Positions 12,847-25,059 of a DNA stretch of 64,000 nt are shown here, in pieces (the stretch's first letter is position 1; every line of letters starts with the position of its first letter). Source of the DNA: Polydactylus sextarius (lineage: Eukaryota; Chordata; Actinopteri; Polynemidae); the NCBI GenBank assembly GCA_016801845.1, contig CM028907.1, positions 25,045,950 to 25,109,949 on the forward strand. Reading direction: 5' to 3'. Position numbers and translations under genes: made by a program. The notes beneath the pieces are model-generated. The model worked only from the letters and a program-made list of their open reading frames with translations, ran no database searches and was not told where the DNA came from.

Positions 12847-13008
12847 TTTTTTTTTTTTTTTGCAGCATTTTTGCCTTAAATCAGAGACAGGAAACAGGGA
12901 GAATGACACGCAGGAAAGGTCAACTCGGTCGGGATTCGAACCAGCAAACATCTGCACAGCATATACGCCAATGTGGTGTGCCTTCACCACTTGGTCATCC
13001 AGGCACCC
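12847..13008 (-). mobile_element. tRNA-derived SINE with perfect target-site duplication
   Basis: On the minus strand the element starts GGGTGCCTGGATGACCAAG, with an A-box-like GACCAAGTGG. It then carries a canonical B box inside GGTTCGAATCCC near 12940, followed by a pyrimidine-rich body and an A tail (plus-strand T run 12847-12861). It is flanked by a perfect 17-bp direct repeat GCAAACTTAGAGAAGTT at 12830-12846 and 13009-13025, showing LINE-mediated insertion. It is the best-preserved insertion boundary in the window. Confidence 0.9.
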
Positions 13009-13025
13009 GCAAACTTAGAGAAGTT

Positions 13026-13624
13026 AACTCGCATGAATGGTTGAGCTGGGAACTGAGCCACAAACCAGAGACCATCCTGAGAAGGGCTCACAGTAACCCA
13101 TGTTTGAACTTTTCCTGTGCACAGCTGAGATCAAGATGAAGGCTAAATTTTGTGATGGCAGTGATGCTGTGACAATAACTGACAAATTTGTCTGCAAACA
13201 GACAGACAGGTAGATGTATAAACAACTACCAAAGTACTCAAAACTGTCACCACTAATATATACTTTTTTTTTTTTTAATCAACTTTCTAATGTGACTATA
13301 ACTTATGATGTAGTTATTCTCCAAGAAGGATAAGCTGTGTGTGAGTTTCTGGGTGTACAGTGTATATGTGATGTACTAGGATGCTGTTGTGTGCTGTAGT
13401 GAAATGAACACATTTTAGATTTATGATTGTCCCTCAAACCTTTTGATTCAGTCAAGTATTTAGACTTGTTACTTCCACCACTTCATATTTGTAATACATT
13501 TTGGTACGAATATTAACGTCACTCCTGAGGATGAACTGTTGCAACTTCAGTGTGTCAGTTAGATCCACTAGAATAGCTACTGTAGCCCAGTTTGCAGGAA
13601 AAAACAATATTAGTTCTCATAGGA
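13026..13624. other. Intergenic sequence, nothing recognised
   Basis: AT-rich unique sequence with a T run near 13266-13276. No coding or repeat family was recognised. Confidence 0.5.
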
Positions 13625-13800
13625 AAATCATCTCTTCACCATTTGTTGCATATCCGACTGTGTAGCTGCAGACTGGTCAGAGTGCCCATGCTGGCCCCTG
13701 TCTGCCACCAAAAGTGCCTACAGCTGGCACATGAGGATTGGAAATGAACCACAGAGAAATGGAAGAAGACAGTCTGGTCTGATGAATGTGGATTAATGTA
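13625..13800 (+). mobile_element. Tc1/mariner-type transposase fragment
   Basis: The plus-strand frame reads VRVPMLAPVCHQKCLQLAHE, then TTEKWKKTVWSDE. This corresponds to the linker and first catalytic aspartate block (W-S-D-E) of a Tc1-type DDE transposase common in fish. Stops interrupt it and no terminal repeats were seen, so only a short relic remains. It is a different family from the element at 46385-47974. Confidence 0.6.
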
Positions 13801-15694
13801 TGATTGATGTGACTGATGTGTCACAACCCGTGGGAGACACGCCACAACAATATAAAGTAACTCATGAGTACATTTGAAGGATCCTTAACAATACAAAGCT
13901 GTAGTCCATTTAACTGTAACGCCACAGAACTGTAGTCCACCAATACATTTTGCTGTCTTTATCCTCTGTCTGTCTGTCCTTGCAAGTAGTTGTTGTAAAT
14001 GTGCTAAAACCAGCATATTGACATTGTCACTGTTACCATGAAGGCAATGGCTGCTAGCTTGGTTGTAAGCGTAGTCTTGATAATGCACAACTGCCACAAC
14101 TTGACTTTAAGTGCATTTTGAAATGTGTTATGATATGGCTATATTACAGTAAATATAATCAAACAGTATATTTTAATAAGAGGCCTCTCATGTTCCTCCT
14201 CTTTTCACCAGCCACAGTTCTCTCTGTGGCACTTTACCACTCCTTCTGCTGTCCCCCGGTCTGCTCCCATTGTCTCTCTTCACAGCCGAAACGGGTCATT
14301 GATGGTTAATAGATTTAGCAAGTATGCTGGTGAAGAGATGATGAGAGAACCATCAATTTATCCACCGTTTAACTGCTCCAATCTAACCTCCGTAAACTCA
14401 CCCGGAGAAACTCATTTCTGTGTTTCCGTGCCAATCTGAAAAGCTATCATCTCGCTAATCTTGGGCTTTCAATTCGCCTGGGGGACACGGGGAGTCAGAC
14501 CAATCCCGGATCTTGGAGATGATCTGTTAGCCCGGCCTAAATGTTTATAACACAGGGCAATCTCCAGGGTTTATATGTTGATGCACATGCACATGTGCAT
14601 GCACAGTCACAGTCACAAACACACACACACACACACACACTTCCCTTTTTTTTCTACCATTTGTCTTTCTCTTTCTCTTTCTCTTGCTCTCTCTGGGGCA
14701 TTTATAGGGATGTGAAAGCTGTTATTGGGCAGGTCAGTGGAGTGGAACTGTCAGATAATAGGCTAGTTACTGTGGCAGCACATGAATGAGGGATGGAACA
14801 GAGGTGGGAGACAGAGAGAATAGAAACGCTCAACTCACTCCTTAATCAGAAGGTAAACTGGAAATCTGTGGAGTTTAGACTCCCTGCTGAAACAGACAGA
14901 GAAGGCAGAGGAGGAAGAAGGAGAGAAGAGATGGAATAAAATAAGTGTGTGAGAGAGATAGAGGACAACAAAAGGAGGAGGACAGAGGAAATGTGAATGG
15001 ACATGAGGCAAAGATACAGAGAGAGAAAGAGAGCGATAGCTTATTACCATTCCCAGGGAACCAGGTGTTTATTTCTCTATTTGCAGATGCTGGCTTCATT
15101 ATCCAGAGTTCAACAGGAGCAGGCTGAGCTACGGCTGCATCAAGGTCAGAATAATCAGAAAGCGAGTAGGAAGAAAGGCAGGAACAGGAAAAACAAATGA
15201 TTTAATGTATCCTCTCTTTCGCTGCTCTTGCCACCTCCATCTTTGCCATTTCCTTTCTACAACTCTTGCTCTCTTTGCTCTGCTTCCCTTCTTTTCACTC
15301 TCCTTCCAGCCCACTCCTCCCCACATCACCACTGCTCCATGGTCCACAGGGAGCAACCTCTTCCGACTGTCTCCCACTGTCTCTGATGGAGACTGACAAA
15401 GTCTGCTTTGAAAAATGACACTGGTTTGTATTTCTGTGATATGTATATGCTCAATTTGTCGGAAGTATTAGCCTTCACTCTAGAAAACCTGTGTAAACTT
15501 ATTTATTTGGTCAGAGCCATAAAAAGAAAGTTTTCCATCTTGTGCATCGGTGTTACATTTCAGAAATACTAGAGCTACCATTTTGTGGTTGGCTACAACC
15601 AAATCTAAATCTATTCAAGCATGTGTGAATAGATTTGTGTGTCATGTTTAGTGTATGAATTCTTGTGTCATGGCCAAAATCATATTTTGTATGG
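13801..15694. other. Intergenic sequence with candidate conserved stretch and CA repeat
   Basis: No gene recognised. The stretch 14280-14540 is less AT-rich and more complex than its surroundings (see findings). A CA tract lies at about 14618-14640, preceded by a 16-bp palindrome CATGCACATGTGCATG at 14586-14601. Confidence 0.5.
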
Positions 15695-15850
15695 TTGCAT
15701 GGTGACCTTGACCTTTGACCACCAAATTCTAATAAATTCGTCCATGAGTTCAAGTGAATATTTGTATGACATTTGAAGAACTTCCCTTAAAGTGTTCCTG
15801 AGATTTGGTGTTCACAAGAAATGAATGGACAACCCAAAAACACAGCTTTA
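15695..15850 (+). repeat. Interspersed repeat with TGACCTTTGACCACC core (copy 1 of 3)
   Basis: The segment contains TGACCTTGACCTTTGACCAC, then AAATTCTAATAAATTCGTCC and CCTGAGATTTGGTGTTCAC. Diverged relatives lie at about 24830-25015 and 31265-31400. The order of blocks is kept, which marks a dispersed family, but I cannot assign it to a class. Confidence 0.6.
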
Positions 15851-16009
15851 GCCATGAATGTGGAAGTTGAAGATGAGTGTCTCCAATAGTGTAGTAAAGA
15901 CTCCTCAGTAGTTGGGGTCAAACCATCAACATGTTAACCCTTTAACCCCTTCTTAGGCCTCTGTCTTATCAATATGGTCAGCATGTAACAGATAAAAAAT
16001 AAAGTTGAG

Positions 16010-16325
16010 CTTAACTGAGCTTATGCCAGCTGCTTACGGGCAAAAGCAGGGTACACTCTCGACGGTCACCAGCTCATCGCAGGGCCTCATATACAGACAA
16101 ACAACCATTCACACTCACATCCACGCCTATAGGCAGTTTAGCATGTTCAATTCACCTATCCCCAATGCACGTGTGTTTTTGGCAGTGGGAGGAAGGGAGG
16201 GCTGTGGGAGGACACAAACACAGACACTGTGAGAACATGCAAACTCCACACAGAAAGATGCTGTGCCTGACCCAGGAGTCGCACCCAGGACCTTCTTGCT
16301 GTTATTTGATGCGTCTGGCATTGAA
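16010..16325 (+). repeat. Degenerate fish interspersed repeat
   Basis: Blocks GGTCACCAGCTCATCGCAGG, ACAAACAACCATTCACACTC, GCAGTGGGAGGAAG, GAACATGCAAACTCCACACA and CCAGGACCTTCTTGCTGT appear in this order. They match a very common teleost dispersed repeat known to me by its core. Several small deletions are present. The class is not certain. Confidence 0.6.
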
Positions 16326-16744
16326 GGGTTAATTTTGATGGTCTGAGAATGAATGAACATGTATGTGTATATACATACATATGCATACATATGCACATAT
16401 ACAAAAATGAATGATGAATCAGTGATGAATAGACACCAAAGCTTACCCCATTAATACACATCCATGAAACCAAAGTTGATATCATGTTTCAGAGAAATCA
16501 CATCACCTGTGATGTTCATCCAATAAGTACTCAGTAAGTAAGTACTCTAGTCTCTAGTAAGTACTCAATAAGTCAGAAGTCTTTACTGCAGTACTGTCAA
16601 CATCCATCTCTGACTTCCATTTGACTGTGGCACATGAATAACTCACCCCCAAAGTTCGGAAATGACATGGAAATAACACAATAGCTCCCTTTCCTGGTAA
16701 TTAGTTACTTTTGTAAAGCTATAACAGAGTTAGTAAGATGAAAC

Positions 16745-18171
16745 TAACCAGGTCATCAAACTTCAGGATTGTCTTAAAGACATAAAGACCTGGATGACTC
16801 AGAATTTCTTACTTTTAAACTCAGACAAAACCGAAGTCATCATACTTGGCCCTGAACATCTAAGAACATCATTTTCAGATCACATAGCTAATCTGGATGG
16901 CATCACTTTGGCCTCCAGTTCTACTGTGAGGAATCTTGGAGTAATCTTTGATCAGGACATATCCTTTGTATCTCATATTAGACAAGTCTCTAGAACAGCT
17001 TTTTTCCACCTGCGTAATATTGCAAAAATCAGAGGCATCCTGTCTAGAAAGGATGCTGAAAAGTTAATTCATGCATTTGTTACTTCTAGACTGGACAACT
17101 GTAACTCTCTACTATCAGGGTGTTCCAGTAACTCCATCAAAACCCTTCAGCTAATCCAGAATGCTGCAGCACGGGTATTGACAGGAAGTAGGACCAGAGA
17201 TCATATTTCTCCAGTATTGGCTGCTCTTCATTGGCTTCCGGTAAAATCTAGAATAGAATTCAAAATCCTCCTGCTTGCCTATAAAACCCTTAATGATCAG
17301 GCTCCATCATATCTTAAGGAACTCATAGTTCCTTATTATCCTAATAGATCACTTCTATCACAAACTGCTGGTTTACTTGTGGTTCCTAGAGTCTCTAAGA
17401 CCAGAATGGGAGGTAGAGCCTTCAGTTATCAGGCTCCTCTCTTATGGAACCAGCTTCCAGTTTGGGTCCGGGAGGCAGACACAGTTTCTACCTTTAAGGT
17501 TAGACTAAAAACTTTCCTTTATGATAAAGCCTATAGTTAAGGATGGTCCAGGCAGGACACGGGCCTGCCTGAACCATCCTTTAGTTAAGCTGCTATAGGA
17601 TTAGACTGCTGGGGGACTCTGACAATACACTGCTCCTCTCTGTCCCTCACTCCTCACGTCTCTTTCTCTCCCTCACACTTCATGTCCTGATATTTATATA
17701 TTACATATTTTTAACATCATCTACTCTCTCTCGCAGTTGTGTCTCCCCCTACCCCTTTCTCTTTTACAGGAAGTTTTGACTCCAGAGCTGTTGGACTCCA
17801 ATTCTTTGACGACATCATCATTTTCATCTTCATTATTATTATTATTATTATTGTAATATTAATTGTAATGATAATTTTACTTTAACAACTACTTGTAACC
17901 ATCTACTCTCTACTGTCTCTTTCTGGTCTCCCACTTTTCTTCCTCCCCCCTCCCCCGTCCTCCTCTCTCTCTTTCCTCTGTCTCTTCTCTTTTCCCTGTT
18001 TTCATTTCACTCCAACCGGTCGAGGCAGATGACCGTCCACTCTGAGTCTGGTTTTGCTGGAGGTTTCTTCCTGTTAAAAGGGAGTTTTTCCTCTCCATTG
18101 TTGCCAAGCGCTTGCATTGTGGAATTGTTGGGTTTCTCTATGTAAAGTGCCTTGAGATAAATGTTTTTATG
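16745..18171 (+). mobile_element. L2/Maui-like LINE, 3' half with 3' UTR (copy 1)
   Basis: An open frame from about 16745 to the stop at 17540 encodes the region downstream of the reverse-transcriptase palm. It reads MTQNFLLLNSDKTEV, NLGVIFDQ, SRLDNCNSLLSG, IQNAAARVLTGSRTRDHISP, LHWLPVKSRIEFKILLLAYK, MGGRAFSYQAPLLWNQLP and TFKVRLKTFLYDKAYS. No stop lies within the 249-codon ORF from 16794. The 3' UTR follows, with CT-rich blocks, an ATT repeat (about 17830-17856), GGAGGTTTCTTCCTGTTAAA and GTGCCTTGAGATAAATG. The element is 5' truncated and lost its last bases at a junction with the next LINE. The clade is given as L2/Maui-like from family memory. Confidence 0.8.
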
Positions 18172-19985
18172 ACCTGGCAAATGGTGGTGGTCTTTGCAAA
18201 AAGAATGGAAATAGCTGTAGTGAATACTTTCTTCCAGAACAGGCAAGGACATAGGGTGACTTATTAGTCAAAGCAGGGGCAAACAGGTGGACTACATCTT
18301 GTAGACAATATATTCTGAAGGAAATCAGTGACTACAAGGTAGTGGTAGGTGAAAGTGTAGCTAGACAGCAAAGAAGGGTGGTGTGTGGGATGACTCCCAC
18401 ACACCACTGGGAGAGGTGGTGCGGGAGATGAAGACAAGAACAGAACAAAGGGGTGGAAGCTGAAAGAAAAAAAGAATTTTGTGGTTTTCAGGGGATTCAG
18501 AGATGGGAAGAACGTGTGGCAGGTTAGGATGATTAAGTATAGAGATGGAAATATCTTGACAGGTAACAGATGTGTGATAGGAAGATGGAAAGAGTTCTCT
18601 GAAGAGTTGATGAATGAGGAAAAGGAGAGAGCATGAAGAATAGAGGAGGTGACCAGTATGGACCAGGAAGTAGCCAAAATTAGTAAAAGTGAAGTGAGGA
18701 GGGCACGAAAGAGGATGGAGAGTGGAAAGTTGGTCCTGATGATTTACCTGTGGAGCTATGGAATTGTCTTGGTAGTACATTGGCAGGACAGTTTTTGACC
18801 AAGTCTATCAACACGATATTAAAAAGAGAAGATGCCTGAGAAATGGAGAAGAAATGTGCTGGAGACAATTTTTAAGAACAAGGGAGACATACAGAGAGAC
18901 GTCAACTACAGAGGTATAAAGTTGATGAGCCTTACAATGAAGTTATGGGAAAGACTAGTGGAAGCTGGACTAAGGGCAGAGGTGAACATTTGTGAGCAGC
19001 AGTATGCTTTCATGCCAAGGAAGAGTACAACAGATGCAATATTTGCTTTGAGGATTTTGACAGAATGGTACAGGGCATATGAGAGGTTCAAGACAACGGT
19101 GAGGTGTGCTGTAGGTGTGATGGAGAAGTTCAAGATGGAGGTGGGACTGCATCAAGGATCAGCCTTGTTCACAGTGGTGATGGACATGCTGACAGATAAG
19201 GTTAGACAGGAATCTTCATAGACTATGACGTTTGCAGACAAAATTGTGATCTGTAGTGAGAGCAGGGAGCAGGTGGAGGAAAGTGTAGGTATGCCCTGGA
19301 AAGGAGAGGGATGAAGATTAGCTACAGCAAGACAGAGTACAGGTGTGTGAATCAGAGGGAACCAAGTGGAATGGCAATTTTACAGGGAGTAGAGATTAAG
19401 AAAGTGGAGGATTTTAAGTACTTAGGGTCAACAGTCAGAGTAAACAGAGTAATGGAGAGTGTGAAAAAGAAGCGAAGAAGCGTATGCACTAGGTTGGAGA
19501 AATGTGTCAGGGGTTTTGTATGATAAGGGAGTATCAGCAAGAATGAAAATAAAGTTGTACAAGAAGGTAGTGAGACCAGCAATATTGTGTCACTTGGAGA
19601 TAGTGACACTGAGGAAAACAACAGAGGTGGAAGTGCAGGAGTGAAAATGCTGAGGTTCTTGTGTGACAAGAATGGATAGGATCAGAAAAGAGTACATCAG
19701 AGGGACAATGCATGTTACATATTTTGGTGATAAAGTCAGAGAAGTCAGACTGAGATGGTTTGGACATGTTCAGAGGAGAGATAATGAATATATTGGTAAA
19801 AGGAAGCTCAGGTTGGGACCACCAGGCAAGAGACCTAGAGGAAGACCAAAGAGGAAATTTATGGGTTTAGTAAAAGAGTACATGAGGTTAGTTGGTGTGA
19901 GAAAAGAGGAAGCTGAAAGACTACGTTCCAGTGTATCCTCAGTGTTAAATCCCTCCATCAAACTTAAAGAGGAAATATTCGGTAG
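18172..19985 (+). mobile_element. RTE-like LINE, broken copy
   Basis: The frame order fits one non-LTR retrotransposon. The end of the endonuclease reads WQMVVVFAKRMEIAVVNTFF (18174 on). A linker is frameshifted. Reverse-transcriptase motifs follow: MPEKWRRNVLETIFKNKGD and NYRGIKLMSLTMKLWERLVE (18832-18963), AFMPRKSTTDAIFALRIL, then VGLHQGSALFTVVMD. Next come FADK (19231-19242) in place of the catalytic FADD, VEDFKYLGSTV, and RLRWFGHVQRRDNEYIG with GKRPRGRPKRKFM. A block between the KSTTDAIFALRIL and TTVRCAVG segments, which should carry the first catalytic aspartate (motif A), is deleted. Stops occur at 19219 and elsewhere. It is dead; the clade name is from resemblance only. Confidence 0.75.
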
Positions 19986-22560
19986 TTAATTTAGGGTCAA
20001 AATTAAATACAGTTTGCATGTAAGGGCCAAGAGTCATTGCACTGTTGTGGATAAAGGAGTAAATTCCATCAATACTCACATTTTGATTTTGATTGCTTTA
20101 AAAAAAGTTATCCACACCAAAAACCACAGCAAATACAAAAAAAATTTGCTTAAGTCTTTCTTCCTGTGCACAACCATCAGGTAAACATAACACTGTGGTT
20201 GAATGGAATAATTATTTAGACAGATGCAGACATATATTCCAGTTCACTTCAGATTTTTTTGACCTTGGGATTAAGGCTGCATCATGCAAGCACATAGTAG
20301 GTATAGTAGGCACATAAACAGTCCAGAGCATAAATAAGCCACTCAAAACATGCTTGATGGATTGCACTGTCAAGAGTGAATTATGGTTAGGTATGTGAAT
20401 ATATCTGTATGCATGTGAGTGTATATTAAGATAAGAAAACCCTTTTTTTCAGATACACACTTGACTCTATGTGGCATTGTAATAATCATAGATTCTTCTG
20501 ATGTCCCAGACTTGAAAAAGGCTCTTGACAGGGCTGTTCTTCAAACTGCTAATCTCTCAAAGGTAGTGAAGAGGAGGAGGAGGAAGAAGAAGAAAGTAAT
20601 GGAGGAAGGAAATGGAGAAACAGAGAAAGAGAGAAGGGAGAAGGAGGAAGAGGATGGAAAGAGTGGTGCATTGACAAAGAGATCATCAAGAAGCAGGCGG
20701 TCACATGGAGAGATGGTGGGAGAGGCAGGGCAGAAATGGGAAAATGAATGAGAAGTAAAGCGATAAGAACTCTTGCTTTTGAACCTGAAGAGCTTAATTT
20801 GAAATGTCAGGGCTACAGCACACCACCCCCACCCCCTTACTTGCTCTCTGTAGGAGTCCCTGTTGTGCAGTAGTGTGGATTAAAATAATTAAACAGGTTC
20901 TGTTTTAATTAAGACAATAAAGCCAAGAGTCTCTTGGTAAGACCTGAGAGAGATTGAGAGAGAAAGCCAGCAAGTGAGGGAGTGAAGGAGGGCTATGATA
21001 AAGACGTCTAATGAGAGAGACGGGATGATAGGAGGTACAGAGGGAGATACATTATCTTCATTACTTATCTATGTAGTCTATTTCCAGGCCAGAGATTGTA
21101 TTATCAGTCTACATATGTGTGTTTGCATTGGTCCCTACCCACACCAAAAGACGTGTATCTGTATGTATGTGGGTCTGTGTGTAGTAGAGGCATTAAAGGC
21201 TGCTTGTGTAATGACTGAGGCCTGTATGTGAACATGAATGTGTAAATGTGTTTTTATTGCTTCTCCTTTTGCGTTTACAGAGAGCATGTTTGTGTGGTCC
21301 CATGCAGTCTGTGCATGTGTTAACGTGTGTGTGTGCATCTTTATTTTGTCTCCCTCTCAGCCTGCTAATGAAATATTTATTTATTTCTTAGAGCAAGGGC
21401 GCCGGGTGGTGAGAAACTCAAATGAAATGTCATATCTCATTGTGTCTCCTCGTGGAGGGGGGGATAGAGGAACAGAATTGCTACTGAATTATATAGAGAA
21501 GATTCAGAGGGGAGTGATTACAGGAAGGAGAGGGAGAGGGATGTAAAAGTGTAAGACAGCAAAAGACAGGGGGGAGCAGGGGGAGGTGGGAGAAACAAGT
21601 CATTCATCTCACATCACTTATTGCTTTGTGTGTCATGTTGCTCTTCTGTCACATCGTGAGCCTGCGGTTCTGAGCTTCGCATGTTGAACTCTGACGGTCA
21701 TGTCCACAGTTTACTGTCATACTCACACACAGCAGTGCTTCAGCAAAGCCCATGTAGACATACCAGAGGGACTAGTTACTGCTTATCTAGAAGCAGCTGT
21801 TATCACTGCACGTAGAAAACACACGAACGCATACTGTGTCGTACCACTAACATGGAGGAGATTAGAAGTTCTTAATCTTCTTTGTATCCTACCTGTGTTG
21901 CACTAATATGCATAAATGCACACTCAAACACACAACACTGGCTCTTAATGGTAGTCTCTGAAGGGGCCTCTACAACCTGCAACAGATGGTATCACATGAC
22001 AGACGGAGGGAGTCAGTAGGTTACTCTCCAGTTTGCCGCACTCAGTTGTTTTTCTGGTAATATAAAAAGGAAATCAGTGGAGACATGCAAAATGTAAGTG
22101 ACTTTAAAAGATCTGCTGACAGCAGAAGCTCCGCATTTAATGATTTGGAGGCATGATGGTACAAATTCATTTAGATTTTTCCCTAAAAAATTCATTTAAT
22201 ATGATCTGCTTTTCAAATTGTAGCCATTTTAAGAATATGGCTATAGGGATGAAAAAGTTGCTCAATCCACCACTTTAACCACTGTAAACCTGTACACTGA
22301 AATATCACCATAGAAGTTGCACAGTACTCTCTGACCTGTAAGTCATCATGTAGGTTGCTCATTGGTGAGGTACAGGATGGTAATTTGTTTGGTTAGCTTA
22401 ATAAAATAAATCAATTTTCTGAAATTCTGTACACAATGTTATGAAAATATAGTAATGATTTGTCATCAAACATTTTTGCATGCATCTAGTAAGAGTTTTT
22501 AGAAAGAGTTTAGATAAATATCTAATGCCACAGAACACAAACTACATCATGCTGGACTAC
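19986..22560. other. Intergenic sequence, nothing firm
   Basis: No host gene recognised. A purine-rich stretch lies at 20560-20760 and TG-rich stretches at 21100-21340. A TAATTA/AATTAA-rich patch near 20880-20930 is unique but short. Confidence 0.5.
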
Positions 22561-22722
22561 AAGTTTTATTTGTATATATAACCAAATCATAAAAACATTT
22601 ATCTCAAGGCACTTTGCATTATATAGTAGAAAAACACTGCCCACAGTGAGAAACACTTGCAATGGAGAATAAAAACTCCCTTTGAACAGGAGGAAACCTC
22701 CAGCTGATCATCTGTCTCGGAT
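22561..22722 (-). mobile_element. L2/Maui-like LINE 3' tail (copy 4, reversed)
   Basis: The complement of this segment carries GGAGGTTTCCTCCTGTTCAA, GGGAGTTTTTATTCTCCATT, GTGAGAAACACTTGC-type blocks and GTGCCTTGAGATAAATG. It is the same 3' UTR as copies at 18030-18171, 29020-29192 and 41890-42040. Only the last 160 bases or so are present, as expected from severe 5' truncation. Confidence 0.75.
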
Positions 22723-24829
22723 GGTTGGGGTAATTTTTTATTTATTTTTTGATTTCATTTGTTTGTTTTCTGTATATATGCTGTTTTAGTGGTGCTTATT
22801 TTTGACCTGGCTATTTTTTTTTTTTTTTTGATTTCGGGTTTAGAATGGTTGCCTCATGGCCCCAGAAAATGAATCTTGTAATCTAGTAAAATGATTTTGG
22901 CACCACCATGAGATTTGCAATGGAAAATGGAAAAATGTCTCAAAGAACTACTGCATGGACTGTCACGACAGTGATCGGGGTCTTACCCTCGGTGGAGACA
23001 CAGACGCTACAAGGGCCAAGTGAGGACGTTGCTGAAAACTTCCTGGCCCCTAAATTTTTTCGTTGGGACTTCCATAGTGGAAACGCAGCTTATGTGGAGT
23101 TAGTAGTTAATGGAGTTAATGTGTCGAAGGTGAGTGCTTAACACCCTCAGCTTCAGTAGTCAGTATTCCATCTGTTTAAAGCATTGATTTTAAAACTGTT
23201 GGAGAATAGAGTCTAATCTATATGATCAATTTCTATGCTTTCTCGCCCGCCATTTGCTTTTGTTTATCTTGCCATATTTTAGGATTAAATGCATTGACAA
23301 AGAAGCATGAAATTGTAAGCAAATGACAAACTGAGAGGTATAAATATTCTATGTAATACTATATATAATATAAGAGCCTGATAAAAGAAAGATTCAGGAA
23401 AGAGAAGCTGGTGAGGCATTAAATGTGGTTGAAGAGAATACAGCAGTAGGTACAGAGAACTGATTCATTGGTTTGGTATCTTCTCTATCAGTGGTCAAAA
23501 AACATTCCACCCTCTAGACGTTAATATTTCAGTCTGGGATCACCAATAAAAATACTGCGGCTACATTTGGGGGCTAAAACGTCAGTCTGAAATGAATTTT
23601 GTGGGTGAGAATATTGCTGCACTGTTCTCAGGCCACAGGCAAGAAATGAGACTGTCACACGTACAATATTTAAAACAAAATCCCATCATCCTCGACTGCA
23701 GGCCAGCCTTAAAACTAAGCCGGTCTGCCTCTGACATGAACTTGAAGAAATTATTTGCAGAGGTGAAGTCTTTCAATTCTTATTTGGTGAGGTCAGGCTG
23801 TGTGCTATTTGTGTGACACATTTTATATTGTTTATTCTGCTAAACTAGCACAGATTCTTACATTTGGTGTTATCAAACTCAAATAATACTTACTTACTCA
23901 TGACAGCCATCTACTACAAGATAGAAATGCATGCAATGAGAAACGTTCTGTGCTGTTTGGAGTGCAAAAATTAATTGCGATTAAATGCGTTATTCTTATT
24001 ATTATTTTTATTGTTGTTGTTGTTATTTTGCTGTGATATTTTTCTGGGAAATTAATTAAACGTAATTAAGTCCCAGCCCTTGTAATAACAAAGCTTGCTT
24101 GTTCAGCTATGTCTGTTTGTCAGCAGAATTATACAAAAGAATAACCATAGCCAATTTGCACCAAACTCGGAGGGAAAAGACAAGCCAGGGAAGAGCCCAT
24201 TGGAGTGAATCTGGCTTTCAGGCCAGATTTATGAATTTGTTTTATCACTTTTGAATTTCTATAATTTGGTGCAGATCTAAATAATAGTTCAAATCTGACT
24301 GACATATATAAGATTTGTTTTTGTAGATGTAGTTTTGACCAATATTATTATCGCATTTGTTGCTGGTGCTGTTTATTTTCCTCTGGATCATGTCGGTTTT
24401 GCCTCACTAAAGTATTCATAAAGTTATTGAGAATGAGTCCCTCTTAGCAGTGAATTTGTCACTTTAGTTTAACCTTTTGAGACAAATCTTCCTGACCAAA
24501 AAGAAGGGTTTGAGCCTGAGCAAAAAAGCCCTTGTGATTAACCAGTTTAGTCTAGACTGCTACATCCATTATTTTCCACCTCAAAAAAAAAAAAAAAGCA
24601 ATTGAACAACACTTTGGCCTACCACTGGAGGTACAATAAAGGTGGTATGTGTGAGTATGTGGTGAGTTCTGCTCTGGTTTTACTTTATTTTGTGTATGTG
24701 TTAAATAGTGTTTGGTGATTGCTGATGATTGGAGGTTTTGCCTTGAGTTACTGAGTATGGCTGCTGGGTTGTTTTAGGCGTCTTTGCACATGTTCATGAC
24801 AAAGAAGAAATGAAGGAAATTGCTCAAGG
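22723..24829. other. Intergenic sequence with a possible hAT-like end
   Basis: No host gene supported. Around 23970-24080, ATTAATTGCGATTAAATGCG and a later AATTAAGTCCCAGCCCT resemble one end of a common fish hAT family, but a partner end was not found. A 74-codon frame at 23592-23816 has no recognisable domain. Confidence 0.45.
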
Positions 24830-25015
24830 ATGTCTTGAGATATCACATTCAAAGGGTGAAAAAAAAATTTTTTTGAGGTCACAATGACCTTCGGGTTTTG
24901 GCCATCAAATTCTAGTCAGTTCATTCTTAAGTCTGTGAAGTGAGGGCCGGTATCACATTTTCAAAAGATTCTTTCAAGGCATTCTTGTGATATCACATTC
25001 ACAAGAATACTTTGA
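24830..25015 (+). repeat. Interspersed repeat with TGACCTT...CATCAAATTCTA core (copy 2 of 3)
   Basis: It shares with copy 1 the block order AATGACCTT, GGCCATCAAATTCTAGTCAG, TTCATTCTTAAGTC, TGATATCACATTCACAAGAA. The TGATATCACATTCA motif occurs twice, suggesting a partial internal duplication. Confidence 0.5.
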
Positions 25016-25059
25016 GAAGTATAGTACGTATGCATGGAGGAGCAGCCTAAAAATATAAT

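Noticed and set aside
12900..13010. Possible functional tRNA gene on the minus strand
   Set aside because: B box is good, but the acceptor and anticodon arms do not form, an A tail follows and a target duplication flanks it: it is a SINE.
14586..14601. 16-bp palindrome CATGCACATGTGCATG
   Set aside because: It sits in a CA/TG-rich context where such palindromes arise easily.
23592..23816. 74-codon open frame with mixed composition
   Set aside because: No family signature, no splice context and no matching neighbour frames; probably chance or an unknown repeat.
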